A stretch of 64,000 bases of DNA from Corynebacterium urogenitale (GTDB lineage: Bacteria; Actinomycetota; Actinomycetes; Mycobacteriales; Mycobacteriaceae): positions 1,302,001 to 1,366,000 of the forward strand of contig NZ_CP045032.1 of the NCBI RefSeq assembly GCF_009026825.1, written 5' to 3'. Shown in pieces: positions 32,044-42,377 of the stretch. The translations under genes and the position numbers were made by a program. A model generated the notes under the pieces. The model searched no databases and was not told the origin of the DNA. It was given only the letters and a program-made list of their open reading frames with translations. How positions within the stretch are numbered: position 1 is the first letter of the stretch; each line of letters starts with the position of its first letter.

Positions 32044-33027
32044 CTACACCTCATCGCCAAGCACCTGCCGTGTATCCGCGACATCCTTGTTGATCGCCTC
32101 GATGAGCTCCTCCAGTGATGTGTAGGTTTCCATTCCTCGGAGCCGGTGAATAAATTCCACAGTCACGTTGAGCCCGTACAGATCAGCCTCATGGTCGAGA
32201 ACGAAAGACTCGACGGATCGCGGCTCGTGGCCAAACGTCGGGTTGGTTCCGACCGAGATCGCGGCTGGAAGCCTCTGCCCCACCGGCATCGTTCCGACTT
32301 TTTCCCCTCCGTCAGCAGGCTGCTCAACAATCAGGTATCCGGCGTAAACACCGTCTGCGGGCAGTGCGAATTTCTCTTGGAAGTACTGGTTGGCTGTCGG
32401 AAATCCCAAGGCGCGACCACCGCGCCCAGCCCCGTGGGTGACTTCCCCATGGACACTGAAGGGGCGGCCCAGCGCTTCGTGGGCATTTTCAACCTTGCCA
32501 GCAGCGAGCGCGCTACGAATGTAAGTGGAACTCACCGTGTGCTCGTCGAGCTGGAGCAGATTGAGGACGTGCACAGTCATGTCTCGCTCTGGACCCAGCT
32601 GCTGCAGAGTCTCCGGAGTGCCTGCCGCCTTGTGGCCGAAAGTGAAGTTCTCCCCCACGATCACGGATTTGGCTCCCAGCAGATCAACAAGCACTCGATC
32701 AACGTACTCTTCGGGGGACCAGCCTGCGATCTCGGCTGTGAATCCTACGACAACCACGTGGTCAATTCCCATATCGAACGCCAATCGAGCGCGTTCCTCC
32801 ACAGTGCCAAGGAGTGGCGGAACTGCATCCGGGCGGAACACGACGGTGGGGTGCGGGTCGAAGGTAAACATCACGCTGGGCACGCCGAGTCTGCGCGCCT
32901 CATCTATCGCTCGCTGAATGAGCTGCTGATGGCCGCGATGCACACCGTCGAACACTCCGATGGTCACCGCCGTACCGCTGTCTCCGAGCGCCTGCGGAAC
33001 CCTGTCCAGTCCGTACCAGATATTCAC
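32044..33027 (-). CDS. ribF: Bifunctional riboflavin kinase / FAD synthetase
   Basis: Phosphorylates riboflavin to FMN and adenylates it to FAD. The 327-residue protein has an N-terminal nucleotidyltransferase domain (GVFDGVHRGHQQLI, about 27-40) and a C-terminal riboflavin kinase domain (GRALGFPTANQ). Divergent from truB, with 31 bases between starts. Confidence 0.95.
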   Translation of the reverse strand: MNIWYGLDRVPQALGDSGTAVTIGVFDGVHRGHQQLIQRAIDEARRLGVPSVMFTFDPHPTVVFRPDAVPPLLGTVEERARLAFDMGIDHVVVVGFTAEIAGWSPEEYVDRVLVDLLGAKSVIVGENFTFGHKAAGTPETLQQLGPERDMTVHVLNLLQLDEHTVSSTYIRSALAAGKVENAHEALGRPFSVHGEVTHGAGRGGRALGFPTANQYFQEKFALPADGVYAGYLIVEQPADGGEKVGTMPVGQRLPAAISVGTNPTFGHEPRSVESFVLDHEADLYGLNVTVEFIHRLRGMETYTSLEELIEAINKDVADTRQVLGDEV

Positions 33028-33058
33028 GGTGTTTTAGCCTACGGCATAGACTGTCTTC

Positions 33059-34027
33059 ATGACTGAATCCCACCCACAGAAGAAGTCCCCTCGCCCCCAG
33101 CCTCAGGGAACTGTTTTGGATCGATCTGGCGTGGTGATCGTGGACAAGCCCTCTGGTATGACGAGCCACGACGTTGTGGGAAAGCTGCGCCGAATTATGG
33201 GCACGCGCCGGGTCGGACATTCTGGAACTCTCGATCCGATGGCTACCGGTGTGCTGGTCGTGGGCATCGAAAGGGGTACGAAGTTTCTCGCGCACCTTGT
33301 GACGCACGATAAGCGATACGAAGCAACCGTGCGCCTCGGATCGTCGACAGTCACCGATGATGCTGAAGGGGCGGTCGTCTCTCAGGCAACCGCGGAAGCT
33401 ATCGAGGAACTGACAGACGAGCAGATCCGCCAGGCCTTTAGCCAGCAGGTTGGCGACATTATGCAACGCCCTTCCTCGGTCTCCTCCATCAAAATTGATG
33501 GCCGCCGCGCCCATGAACTTGTTCGCGAGGGCCAAAACGTCATCCTCCCTCCCCGTCCCGTGACGATCTTCGACTTGCAGATTGGCGCTGTTGAACGTGA
33601 ATACGACGCCACCAGCCAGCTGCCCTACTGGTCGGTAAAAATCGCTGTGCATTGCTCGTCCGGAACCTATATCCGCTCCATTGCCCGTGATGTCGGAGCC
33701 GAGCTCGGTGTCGGCGGCCATTTGACCGCTTTGCGGCGGACGTCTGTGGGGCCTTTCGACATCAGTGAGGCTCGCACTCTCGAACAACTGGTTGATGTGC
33801 CGGAACTCTCTTTAAATCTCGACCAGTCCATGGTGCGGTGCTTCCCCACCCGCGAGATTACAGAGGCGCAGGGCACGGATGTCGCCTTGGGCAAATGGCT
33901 TGAGCCCGAAGGACGTAAGGATACCTATGCGGTGGTCACCCCTCAGGGCCATGCCATTGCACTGCTCAAAGAGAAAGGGCGGCGCGCTGCTAGTGTCTTC
34001 GTCGCGCGCCCTGCAGGGATGGAGTGA
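33059..34027 (+). CDS. truB: tRNA pseudouridine(55) synthase
   Basis: Isomerises U55 in the T arm of tRNAs. The 322-residue protein has catalytic Asp59 in GHSGTLDPMATGVL and the later CSSGTYIRSIARD motif. A Lys/Pro-rich N-terminal tail of about 20 residues precedes the domain. It ends exactly where the convergent phosphopantetheinyl transferase gene ends. Confidence 0.95.
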   Translation: MTESHPQKKSPRPQPQGTVLDRSGVVIVDKPSGMTSHDVVGKLRRIMGTRRVGHSGTLDPMATGVLVVGIERGTKFLAHLVTHDKRYEATVRLGSSTVTDDAEGAVVSQATAEAIEELTDEQIRQAFSQQVGDIMQRPSSVSSIKIDGRRAHELVREGQNVILPPRPVTIFDLQIGAVEREYDATSQLPYWSVKIAVHCSSGTYIRSIARDVGAELGVGGHLTALRRTSVGPFDISEARTLEQLVDVPELSLNLDQSMVRCFPTREITEAQGTDVALGKWLEPEGRKDTYAVVTPQGHAIALLKEKGRRAASVFVARPAGME

Positions 34028-34741
34028 TTAGCGTCGCACCCCGGCGAATGTGACCACGTACCCCTTGCGCACTGCCCATCGTCCTTCAATGAACGGTACC
34101 GGCACGGGCCGGGTCAGCAGGTAGGACTTGAAACTTCCGTCGGGGCGAATATCGATATCCGCCTGGTCGAAATCGAGGAACCTATGGGTCAGTGGGAACC
34201 ACGCCTTGTAGGTGGATTCCTTCGCACTAAAGAGCACTTTGTCGAGGAATTCATAACCCTCGTGGCGCGTCAGCCTGCGTAGGCGCCGTTGCTCCTCAGG
34301 GCGCGCCACCGCATTGTAGACACCCTCTGGGAGGGAATCTGCAGGTTCTGCGTCGATTCCCAGGGAACGCCAGCGGGAACTTCGGCCCACGATCGCGGCA
34401 CGGAAGCCTTCAGTGTGGGTCAGCGAACCCGTCACGCCCTCGGGGAAGACGGGCATGCCCCGCTCCCCTCTCATGATCGGTTCGTCCTCGATGAAGTGTC
34501 GCATCGCTTCGTGGGCACACCATCGAGAATCACCGAAGTCCGCTTTTCGACGATCAACTGCTTTTTCCACGAGCTGCTGCTCGGAGGCGTCGAGTTGGTA
34601 ATAGCGGTCCAAGCTCACTGAGGAACTGTGGATTTCCACGCAGTGGGTTCCGCGGGGCAGCATTGATTCGGGGATGACCGACGAGACGAATTGTCCCGCA
34701 TAATCGTATGCGGTTGTGCCGAGAACAGTAGTCTGCCTCAT
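34028..34741 (-). CDS. pptT: 4'-phosphopantetheinyl transferase (PptT type)
   Basis: Transfers phosphopantetheine to acyl carrier domains needed for mycolate and polyketide synthesis. ATG 34741 (237 residues) overlaps the upstream phosphoesterase gene by 4 bases. Motifs: SLTHTEGFRAAIVGR, the Mg-binding LGIDAEPAD and the catalytic FSAKESTYKAWFPLT. This gene pair beside truB is conserved in mycobacteria. Confidence 0.93.
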   Translation of the reverse strand: MRQTTVLGTTAYDYAGQFVSSVIPESMLPRGTHCVEIHSSSVSLDRYYQLDASEQQLVEKAVDRRKADFGDSRWCAHEAMRHFIEDEPIMRGERGMPVFPEGVTGSLTHTEGFRAAIVGRSSRWRSLGIDAEPADSLPEGVYNAVARPEEQRRLRRLTRHEGYEFLDKVLFSAKESTYKAWFPLTHRFLDFDQADIDIRPDGSFKSYLLTRPVPVPFIEGRWAVRKGYVVTFAGVRR

Positions 34742-35568
34742 CGTGTCACCTCCTCTGTCAGTACGGGGTATGGCCATCGGCCTTGCTGCAAACGCGGCGG
34801 TAGCATGCGTGTCCTCTCGTGCGGATAACCGAGAGAAACCTCCACGTGCGTTACGTTATCGACGAAAATTTCGACTGGAATGTGTAGATGACCATAGACC
34901 ACTTTCGCGGAATTGTAACGTCGTGGCCAGTGCTGAGTGTGCCGTGTTCCCGACCAGAGGCCAATTTCCTGGAGCCGTACATGTGCCATCGCTTCCCGCA
35001 CCAGCGGCCAGTGATTGATGAGCACCGTAGGTCCACTGACGTGGGACAAACGCTGCACCGTGTACTTCAAACGCTCACGACACCACAGGGGAACATCTTC
35101 CCAGGGAGCAATTGCGTAGTGATCAGTTAAAACGACTCCCTTTTTCTCGGCTGCCGCGATTGCCTCTTCAGGGGTACTGCCAGGGGTACGCCACGAATGG
35201 TCATAGAGAGTGAACATGGGCACGATAGTGTGCCCTGCAAAGGTCAGAAACGGATCCTCCGGAGTCAACACGCCGATGCGGCGACAGTTCTCCACCAGAT
35301 AGTCATACGTTGCCCGGCCGTGACGCGGAGAATCTTCACGGGCATAGAGCTCGTGATTACCCGGAACCCAGATGACTGTATCGAAAAGGTCGGCGAGGCC
35401 ACGTAATACGCCAATTACGGTATCTTCATCTTCAGCTACGTCGCCTGCGACAATGAGCCAGTCGCGCGGGTGGCGAGGCTGGACGTATTGCGCAACGATG
35501 TCCCTATTCCCCGGCGCAGCAATGTGCAGATCGCTGACTGCCCACAGGGTGCGCGTGGTAGTGGGCAT
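34738..35568 (-). CDS. Calcineurin-like metallophosphoesterase
   Basis: A 276-residue phosphoesterase with all blocks of the two-metal site: SDLHIAAPGNRD, GDVAED, GNHELY, NHWPL and GHLHIP. Coupled to pptT by an ATGA overlap. In mycobacteria the neighbour of PptT (PptH) is a hydrolase that removes phosphopantetheine from carrier proteins; the same arrangement suggests that role here, but it is inferred from context only. Confidence 0.85.
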   Translation of the reverse strand: MPTTTRTLWAVSDLHIAAPGNRDIVAQYVQPRHPRDWLIVAGDVAEDEDTVIGVLRGLADLFDTVIWVPGNHELYAREDSPRHGRATYDYLVENCRRIGVLTPEDPFLTFAGHTIVPMFTLYDHSWRTPGSTPEEAIAAAEKKGVVLTDHYAIAPWEDVPLWCRERLKYTVQRLSHVSGPTVLINHWPLVREAMAHVRLQEIGLWSGTRHTQHWPRRYNSAKVVYGHLHIPVEIFVDNVTHVEVSLGYPHERTRMLPPRLQQGRWPYPVLTEEVTR

Positions 35569-35618
35569 ACAACACCGCCCTTCACTTCCTGAATGAGCCC
35601 GAAGTTACTCCAGCGATT

Positions 35619-36947
35619 TTAATTCTGCATCATCCACTTATCACCCCGATAGCGCCACACGACGGCAACGAGTCGGAGGAACACAAAGGCGACAAGGCCA
35701 CACCACACTCCGAACAATCCCCAGTGGAGGAGCAACGATAGCCAGACGAGTGGAATGAAACCGACAACGGCGGCGAAGATCGTGGCATTGCGGAGGAAAG
35801 CCACGTCGGCTGCACCTAGAAGCACTCCATCCAGCGCAAAAACTACTCCTCCCATCAACACCAGCACGATGAGCATCCACCATGGGCCTTCCATCGCCTC
35901 GAGCACAGCGGGATCAGGCGTGAACAGGGACGGGATCCCGGTCGCGCCGAGAGCTAAAAGCACTGCCAGGACCACGGAGGCGGCAATGGAGAATCTCATC
36001 ACTTGGCGAGCGACCTTGCGTGCGTCCCGGCGTGACTTCGCCCCGAGCGCCGCGCCAACGAGCGCCTGGGCGGCGATAGCCACGGAATCGAGCAACAGCG
36101 TTAGGAAGTTCCACAACTGCAACAGCACCTGGTGCGCCGCCAAGCTGGAAGCACCAATCCGACCCGCCACGGCAGCTGCAGAGATGAAAGCCACTTGGAA
36201 AGACAGGGAGCGTGCAATGAGATCCCTACCCATCACTAATTGGGGCTTGATGATGGACCACCGTGGCCCCATGGACCGACCATCGCCGTCCTTACTCCAG
36301 TGCCACCACAGGGCTCCCAGAAATAGCAGACCGATGATCCACTCGCCTAGTAGGTTCGCGTACGCCGAGCCGACCAAGCCATAGCGTTCTACCGCAAAAG
36401 GCACCGTCACGACCATAGGAATCACACCGGCGAGGGTGAAGTACAACGGCAGCCGTGTGTTCGACATGCCGCGCAGCCAACCATTGCCAGCCATGGTCAC
36501 CAACGATGGCACGATGGACGCACACGTCACACGCATCCATTGAGTTGCTGCGGCAGCGACCTGTCCGTCCGATGCCAGCAGCGCCATGATCTGGGGAGCA
36601 AAAGCAAACACCAGACCTGCCAAGCCCGCACCTACGGCCACGGCCACCCACGTTGCCTGCACACCCTCGTAGAGCGCCTCCGCCCTCCGGCCAGCTCCAA
36701 AAAGTCGCGCCGCGCGAGCCGTAGTGCCATAGGAGAGGAATGTCAGCTGTGTCGTGACAGTGCCCAGCACGGTCGCGCCCGCAGCCAGAGCGGCAAGGTC
36801 GCGGGCGCCAAGCCTGCCGACCACCGCCGTATCCCACAGTAGGTAGAGCGGAGTTGCCGCTAAAACGACGAGCGCCGGCCAGGCAAGCCCAAGAATGGAG
36901 CGGGCGTCTGCTCTCACCGGCGCACTAGTGGCGTCGTCCTTAGACAT
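35619..36947 (-). CDS. MATE family efflux transporter (DinF type)
   Basis: A 442-residue protein with about twelve membrane segments, starting [23 protein letters not shown], typical of the DinF branch of MATE cation/drug antiporters. It overlaps the rbfA stop by 8 bases. The substrate is unknown. Confidence 0.88.
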   Translation of the reverse strand: MSKDDATSAPVRADARSILGLAWPALVVLAATPLYLLWDTAVVGRLGARDLAALAAGATVLGTVTTQLTFLSYGTTARAARLFGAGRRAEALYEGVQATWVAVAVGAGLAGLVFAFAPQIMALLASDGQVAAAATQWMRVTCASIVPSLVTMAGNGWLRGMSNTRLPLYFTLAGVIPMVVTVPFAVERYGLVGSAYANLLGEWIIGLLFLGALWWHWSKDGDGRSMGPRWSIIKPQLVMGRDLIARSLSFQVAFISAAAVAGRIGASSLAAHQVLLQLWNFLTLLLDSVAIAAQALVGAALGAKSRRDARKVARQVMRFSIAASVVLAVLLALGATGIPSLFTPDPAVLEAMEGPWWMLIVLVLMGGVVFALDGVLLGAADVAFLRNATIFAAVVGFIPLVWLSLLLHWGLFGVWCGLVAFVFLRLVAVVWRYRGDKWMMQN

Positions 36948-37383
36948 CGTCTACATCAGCATGACGGTAGGGATCGGCTTCACCGGCCGGAGTGGCACCT
37001 GCCGACTGAGCGCGAATAGCTTCATCCTGAGCGCGGGCCTTCGCCAACAGCTCCTCCATATGCGCGGAAGCTTCCGGCACCGAATCGTAAGAGAAGGACA
37101 GTGTCGGCGTGAAACGCACCGACAACTGCTCACCGACGATCCTGCGCAACTGACCCTTCGCTTTTGCAAGAGCAGTCTCTGCCAGCTTCACATCCGGCTT
37201 GTCGTCAACTGTACGGCCACGCACGGTGTAGAACACAGTCGCGTCGTGTAGATCGCCAGTCACGCGTGCGTCCGTAATAGTGACGTATTCCAGGCGTGGA
37301 TCCTTGATCTCACGCTCGATGGCCGTGGCCACGATCTGTTGGATGCGCTTGGCCAACCGGGCAGCGCGTGCTTGATCAACCAT
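36940..37383 (-). CDS. rbfA: Ribosome-binding factor A
   Basis: Small KH-fold factor for 30S maturation (147 residues from ATG 37383). Motifs: [17 protein letters not shown] at the start and [18 protein letters not shown]. It follows infB after a terminator-like hairpin and is coupled to the MATE gene. Confidence 0.94.
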   Translation of the reverse strand: MVDQARAARLAKRIQQIVATAIEREIKDPRLEYVTITDARVTGDLHDATVFYTVRGRTVDDKPDVKLAETALAKAKGQLRRIVGEQLSVRFTPTLSFSYDSVPEASAHMEELLAKARAQDEAIRAQSAGATPAGEADPYRHADVDDV

Positions 37384-37414
37384 GATCACAACTCCTTTTT
37401 GCTGTCTTTACAGG

Positions 37415-37447
37415 AAAACCCCCGACCCTTCGCTGCCGGGCCGGGGG
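37415..37447 (-). terminator. Terminator-like hairpin between infB and rbfA
   Basis: On the minus strand CCCCCGGCCC and GGGTCGGGGG form a GC-rich stem followed by TTTT, 11 bases past the infB stop. It may terminate or attenuate transcription into rbfA. Confidence 0.7.
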
Positions 37448-37457
37448 TACTTGTGCG

Positions 37458-40244
37458 CTAGTCGCGCGGAATTTCGACCATCTCGTAGACCTCGATGAAA
37501 TCGCCGACCTGAATGTCAGGGTAGGACAGAACCATACCGCACTCGTAGCCAGCGGCCACCTCGGTCACATCGTCCTTCTCACGACGGAGAGAATCGATAT
37601 TGGCCTTCTCCGCAACGACGGAGCCGTCGCGCACGAGGCGAACCTGCGCATTGCGACGCACCTTGCCGGACTCGACCATGCAGCCTGCGATGAGACCCAC
37701 GGCGGAAGCCTTGAAGATCGCGCGGATCTCGGCCCGGCCGATCTCCTTTTCTTCGTAGATCGGCTTCAGCATGCCCTTCAGCGCAGCCTCGACCTCGTCG
37801 ATGGCCTGGTAGATGATGCTGTAGTAGCGGATATCCACGCCCTCGGCATTTGCGACCTCGGTGGCCTTGCCCTCGGCACGCACGTTGAAGCCGATGATCA
37901 CGGCGTCCGACGCAGCTGCCAGGTTGACGTTCGTCTCCGTTACAGCACCGACGCCACGGTCGATGATGTTCAGGGCAACTTCGTCGTCCACCTCGATCTT
38001 CAGCAGGGCATCTTCCAGAGCCTCGACGGTACCGGCGTTGTCGCCCTTGAGAATCAGGTTGAGGGTATTGGTTTCCTTCAGCACCTCATCCAGATCCTCC
38101 AGAGACACGCGCTTGCGAGCCTTGGCTTGCTGAGCGTTGCGTCGACGGGCGTTTCGGCGGTCAGCAATCTGACGTGCCGTGCGATCCTCTTCGACAACCA
38201 GCAGGCTATCGCCAGCGCCGGAGACACTGGTCAGACCAAGGACCTGCACAGGGCGGGATGGGCCAGCTTCCTGAACATCCTCACCGTATTCGTCGATCAT
38301 GCGGCGGACACGGCCGTGGGCATCGCCCACGACGATGGAATCACCGACGCGGAGGGTACCGCGCTGCACCAGGATGGTGGCCACCGGACCGCGACCGCGG
38401 TCAAGGTGGGACTCGATAGCAACGCCTTGAGCATCCATGTCCGGGTTAGCACGCAGATCCAAGGAAGCATCAGCGGTCAGCAGAACTGCCTCCAGCAGCT
38501 TCTCGATGTTCTGTCCCTGCTTCGCAGAGATGTCGACGAACATCGTGTCGCCGCCGTACTCCTCCGGAATGAGGTCATATTCGGTCAGCTGGCCACGGAT
38601 CTTATCTGGCTGAGCGCCTTCCTTATCGATCTTGTTCACCGCGACCACGATCGGTACATCGGCAGCCTTCGCGTGGTTGATAGCTTCCACGGTCTGAGGC
38701 ATCACGCCGTCATCCGCAGCCACGACCAGAATCGCGATATCCGTGGACTTCGCGCCACGGGCACGCATCGCCGTGAAGGCTTCGTGACCAGGGGTATCAA
38801 GGAAGGTCACCAGTCGATCGTCGCCGTCGAGGTTGACGGACACCTGGTAAGCACCGATGTGCTGGGTAATGCCACCGGCCTCACCACTGCCGACGTTTTC
38901 CTTACGGATCGTATCGAGCAGTCGAGTCTTACCGTGATCGACGTGACCCATGACAGTCACCACTGGAGGACGCTGGGCGAGGTCTTCTTCCTCACCTTCA
39001 TCCTCACCGAACTGCAGGTCGAAGGACTCCAGCAATTCGCGGTCCTCGTCCTCAGGGGAAACGACCTCGATCTTGTAGTCCATTTCCTCGCCGAGCAGCA
39101 TTAGCGTCTCGTCGGAGACAGACTGCGTAGCGGTCACCATCTCACCGAGGTTGAACAGTGCCTGAACCAGTGCGGCTGCGTCCGCGTTGATCTTCTCCGC
39201 GAAGTCCGCCAGGGAGGCACCACGAGCGAGGCGAAGCGTTGCACCCTTGCCGTTAGGCAGCTTCACGCCGCCAACGACCGATGGTGCCTGCATTGCCTCA
39301 TACTCGTTACGCTTCTGCCGCTTGGACTTGCGCCCCTTTCGAGGAGCACCACCAGGACGACCGAATGCGCCAGCGGTACCGCCACGACGTCCACCGCGTC
39401 CACCACGGGGACCGCCGCCACCGGGACCACCAGGACCACCCTGACCGCCACGACCGCGGCCTCCACCGAAGTTCGCACCGGACTTCGAAGGCATCTGGCC
39501 GGGGCTTGGGTGGCTAGGCATCATCGCTGGCGATGGTCGGCGTCCACCACCCTGACGCTCCGAATTGCCACTGCCACCACGGTTGTTAGCACCTGGCTTA
39601 GCGCCCTGCTTAGGCGCGCCATTGCGACCACGCGTGCCACCCGGGCGAGGCATATCACCAGGGCCGTGCTGGCCACCACGCGGTCGTGGTGCTGGGCGCT
39701 CGCCAGAGCCACCAGAAGAGAATGGGTTGTTGGCCACACGCGGCGCACGGCCGCCTGGCTTCGGACCGGGCTTAGGCCCTGGCTTCGGACCGCCACCTGG
39801 CTTGGGCCCTGGCTTCGCGGTGTTACCCGCGCCGGCAGCTGCGCCTGGCTTCGGCTTCGGAGCAGCACTAGGCTTCGGAGCAGCGCCTGGCTTTGGCGCT
39901 GGTCCTGGCTTTGGCGTTGCACCAGGCTTCACGGAGGAGGACGGCGTGGAGGCTGCCTTAGCCACCACAGGGTTCGTCGGCTTCGGGCCTGGCTTAGGTC
40001 CTGGACGGGCAGAAGATGCCTTTGGCGCTGGCTTCGGGGCCGCGGCAGGTTTTGCAGGCTCCTTTGCGGCAGCGGACTCCTGGCCCACGCCGTAATGCTT
40101 CTTCATCTTCTTTACGACCGGCGGCTCCACAGTGGACGACGCGGTCTTCACAAATTCGCCTTGCTCCTTGAGCGTGGCGAGAAGTTCCTTGCTGGTCACA
40201 CCGAGCTGTTTTGCGAGCTCGTGAACACGTAGCTTTCCGGGCAC
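37458..40244 (-). CDS. infB: Translation initiation factor IF-2
   Basis: GTPase placing initiator tRNA on the ribosome, 928 residues. Residues 1-50 form the IF2-N domain; 55-310 are a low-complexity Pro/Ala/Lys tract followed by an Arg/Gly tract, a length usual in actinobacteria; a second IF2-N domain follows at about 335-390. The G domain has GHVDHGKT (433-440), then DTPGHEAF and NKID. C-terminal domains complete. Upstream is ylxR. Confidence 0.97.
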   Translation of the reverse strand: MPGKLRVHELAKQLGVTSKELLATLKEQGEFVKTASSTVEPPVVKKMKKHYGVGQESAAAKEPAKPAAAPKPAPKASSARPGPKPGPKPTNPVVAKAASTPSSSVKPGATPKPGPAPKPGAAPKPSAAPKPKPGAAAGAGNTAKPGPKPGGGPKPGPKPGPKPGGRAPRVANNPFSSGGSGERPAPRPRGGQHGPGDMPRPGGTRGRNGAPKQGAKPGANNRGGSGNSERQGGGRRPSPAMMPSHPSPGQMPSKSGANFGGGRGRGGQGGPGGPGGGGPRGGRGGRRGGTAGAFGRPGGAPRKGRKSKRQKRNEYEAMQAPSVVGGVKLPNGKGATLRLARGASLADFAEKINADAAALVQALFNLGEMVTATQSVSDETLMLLGEEMDYKIEVVSPEDEDRELLESFDLQFGEDEGEEEDLAQRPPVVTVMGHVDHGKTRLLDTIRKENVGSGEAGGITQHIGAYQVSVNLDGDDRLVTFLDTPGHEAFTAMRARGAKSTDIAILVVAADDGVMPQTVEAINHAKAADVPIVVAVNKIDKEGAQPDKIRGQLTEYDLIPEEYGGDTMFVDISAKQGQNIEKLLEAVLLTADASLDLRANPDMDAQGVAIESHLDRGRGPVATILVQRGTLRVGDSIVVGDAHGRVRRMIDEYGEDVQEAGPSRPVQVLGLTSVSGAGDSLLVVEEDRTARQIADRRNARRRNAQQAKARKRVSLEDLDEVLKETNTLNLILKGDNAGTVEALEDALLKIEVDDEVALNIIDRGVGAVTETNVNLAAASDAVIIGFNVRAEGKATEVANAEGVDIRYYSIIYQAIDEVEAALKGMLKPIYEEKEIGRAEIRAIFKASAVGLIAGCMVESGKVRRNAQVRLVRDGSVVAEKANIDSLRREKDDVTEVAAGYECGMVLSYPDIQVGDFIEVYEMVEIPRD

Positions 40245-40389
40245 TACTCTCCTTCGTGTTGATGGAGCCGCAGGCCGGAATACAAGGTCCGGCTACGTAC
40301 GGCTCCCGTACTTGATGCTGCTCATCGCAGATGCTGCTTCATCGTGCGCTCATCAGTGATCGGGTACTTTCCTCTAGGGTTACTTCTGG

Positions 40390-40701
40390 TTACGTCCCCT
40401 CGCCGGCCATCGGAGCCAGCGAATCGATGTAATCACGGACCGGGGTGGGATCGGCTGTTGCAGGTACTCTGAGCGCCCGGCTGAATGCCCGGCGTTTCGC
40501 GGCAGTAGCATATGCCTGCCGCGTCGGAGTAATCCACGCACCCCTACCTGGAAGGCAACGGCGCGGGTCCGCAACTATTGCGATTGACCCGTCGGTCCGA
40601 GTTTGTGCCACCACGCGGAGGAGTTCGGAATCCGCCACTGTGACGCGAGTTGCGATGCAGGTGCGCTGGGGCACGTGTGGGGAGGACGGCATCGTGCGCA
40701 T
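40390..40701 (-). CDS. YlxR family RNA-binding protein (DUF448)
   Basis: About 103 residues from ATG 40701; an adjacent GTG at 40704 is possible. Family motifs are present: VPQRTCIATR near the N-terminus and PGRGAWI in the middle. In B. subtilis the homologue (RnpM) binds RNase P RNA. It sits between nusA and infB, the standard place. No neighbour overlaps; the 145 bases between it and infB show no clear hairpin. Confidence 0.87.
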   Translation of the reverse strand: MRTMPSSPHVPQRTCIATRVTVADSELLRVVAQTRTDGSIAIVADPRRCLPGRGAWITPTRQAYATAAKRRAFSRALRVPATADPTPVRDYIDSLAPMAGEGT

Positions 40702-40796
40702 CACGTCCCTTCTTCGTGCGTGTCGCCTACCTACCTGGCACAAGACCGTTGCCCAGTCTAACGCTAAATGCGCCCTGAGGGCTAACCGGCACTCCC

Positions 40797-41795
40797 CTAT
40801 TCGGCGGATTGCCCTTCGGAGTGAATGTCGATCTTCCAGCCCGTCAGACGTGCGGCGAGACGCGCATTTTGCCCCTCTCGGCCGATCGCCAGTGACAGCT
40901 GATAGTCGGGAACCACCACGCGCGCCATCTGCTCTTCAGGATCGAGGATCGTCACGCTCACCACCTTCGACGGCGCCAGTGCATTGCCCACGAGCACAGC
41001 GGGATCTTCGGACCAGTCGATGATGTCGATCTTTTCGCCATTGAGAGCGGACATAATGGCTGCGACGCGCTGCCCACGTGGGCCAATGCAGGCGCCCTTG
41101 GCGTTGAGCCCCTTCACCGTCGAACGCACGGCGATCTTCGTACGGTGTCCGGCCTCCCGTGCGGTAGAGACGATCTCCACAGAACCATCCGCCACCTCCG
41201 GTACTTCGAGGGCGAAGAGTCCACGCACGAGTTCCGGGTGGGTGCGAGACAGGTTGATCTGCACATTGCGGTTGCCATTGTTGATCACATCAGTGACGAA
41301 GGCTTTGACACGCTGACCGTGTTCCAGCTTTTCTCCGGGGATCTGTTCGGCTGGCAGGATCTGGCCATCCATGCCGTCAGCCTCGGTGCCCAAGCGCACG
41401 ATCTCCACGCCACGCTCGTTGAAGCGGACATCTCGGCTCACTACTCCGGAGACCACTGTGTATCGCAGTTCTGAGTACTCGTCGTAGCGCTTGGTGACCC
41501 TTGCGGCCTTGATCTTCTGGCGAATGACATCACGCACGGCCATCGCTCCGGCACGACCGAAGTCTTCCGGAGTGTCGTCGATCTTGCCGAGGGTATTTCC
41601 TTCTTCGTCCTGCTCAATCTGGTAGACGGTGACCTTGCCACTGATCGGGTCAATGTGAACATCGCAGGGACCATCGTATTTGGTGATCCCCCGGTAGGCG
41701 TCTCGCAATCCGTATGAAACCGCCTTGAGCAGATCATCTACGGCTACGGATTCTTGCTTTTCGAGCGCGTGGAGCGCCGCAATGTCAATGTTCAC
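40797..41795 (-). CDS. nusA: Transcription termination/antitermination protein NusA
   Basis: RNA polymerase-associated factor, 332 residues: N-terminal domain, S1 domain, then two KH domains (GACIGPRGQRVAAIMSALNGE and LSLAIGREGQNARLAARLTGW). The C-terminal acidic repeats of E. coli NusA are absent, as in other actinobacteria. Overlaps rimP by 4 bases. Confidence 0.96.
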   Translation of the reverse strand: MNIDIAALHALEKQESVAVDDLLKAVSYGLRDAYRGITKYDGPCDVHIDPISGKVTVYQIEQDEEGNTLGKIDDTPEDFGRAGAMAVRDVIRQKIKAARVTKRYDEYSELRYTVVSGVVSRDVRFNERGVEIVRLGTEADGMDGQILPAEQIPGEKLEHGQRVKAFVTDVINNGNRNVQINLSRTHPELVRGLFALEVPEVADGSVEIVSTAREAGHRTKIAVRSTVKGLNAKGACIGPRGQRVAAIMSALNGEKIDIIDWSEDPAVLVGNALAPSKVVSVTILDPEEQMARVVVPDYQLSLAIGREGQNARLAARLTGWKIDIHSEGQSAE

Positions 41796-42343
41796 TTGTT
41801 CTCCTCGGCCGCTTGAGCAATGAGCGACTCATACGCATGACGATCCAACCCAATCAGTTGGGCTTCGTCGGTTGGTGCTGTGTTGAATTCAACTTCTACC
41901 ACTGCACCCTCCACTTCACCGAATCCGTACGCGCTCACTGACTTCTTTTTCTTCTTTTTTGTGAGAAGAACGACGCCATCCTCGTCCACCATCAGCACTC
42001 GCGCCTGGCCCGACTGCGGTAGTTTTACCAGGCGGCCGACATTACGTTTCCAGTGACGGGGCAGGGAAAGGGGAAAGTCGAGTCCCGGTGTGGTGACTTC
42101 GAGGGTGTATCCGGGGCCGAAGTTCAGGGTGCTTTCATCCTCTGCGTCATCGAAGGTGCGGGATATCTCCTTACTGAGTTCCTCCAACGCATCAAGATCG
42201 GGGCGTGCTTCACCATCCACCGCGATGCGGACGGCCGACTTCGCGCCGGCCTTGGTGATCTTCAGCTGTTCCAATTCCAAGCCGAATTGGCGAATAAGTG
42301 GACGCAGGACATCTTCAAGCTGTGCAGGGGTGGGAAAAGGCAT
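41792..42343 (-). CDS. rimP: Ribosome maturation factor RimP
   Basis: 16S/30S maturation factor (183 residues from ATG 42343). Two-domain RimP with the YTLEVTTPGLDFPL signature. A KKKKKK stretch near residue 145 marks the C-terminal domain surface. First gene of rimP-nusA-ylxR-infB; divergent from the lipoprotein gene at 42378 (34 bases between starts). Confidence 0.92.
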   Translation of the reverse strand: MPFPTPAQLEDVLRPLIRQFGLELEQLKITKAGAKSAVRIAVDGEARPDLDALEELSKEISRTFDDAEDESTLNFGPGYTLEVTTPGLDFPLSLPRHWKRNVGRLVKLPQSGQARVLMVDEDGVVLLTKKKKKKSVSAYGFGEVEGAVVEVEFNTAPTDEAQLIGLDRHAYESLIAQAAEENK

Positions 42344-42377
42344 GCCTTGAAGAGTATCAGGGCGACCGAGTGGCACT

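Noticed and set aside
39510-40232. Arg/Trp/Leu-rich frame opposite the infB N-terminus
   Set aside because: Shadow of the repetitive Pro/Lys/Gly codons of the infB linker; no start signal.
40245-40389. Possible structured RNA between ylxR and infB
   Set aside because: Some GC-rich pairing (GGCCGG/CCGGCT) is visible but no known RNA class or U-tailed hairpin.
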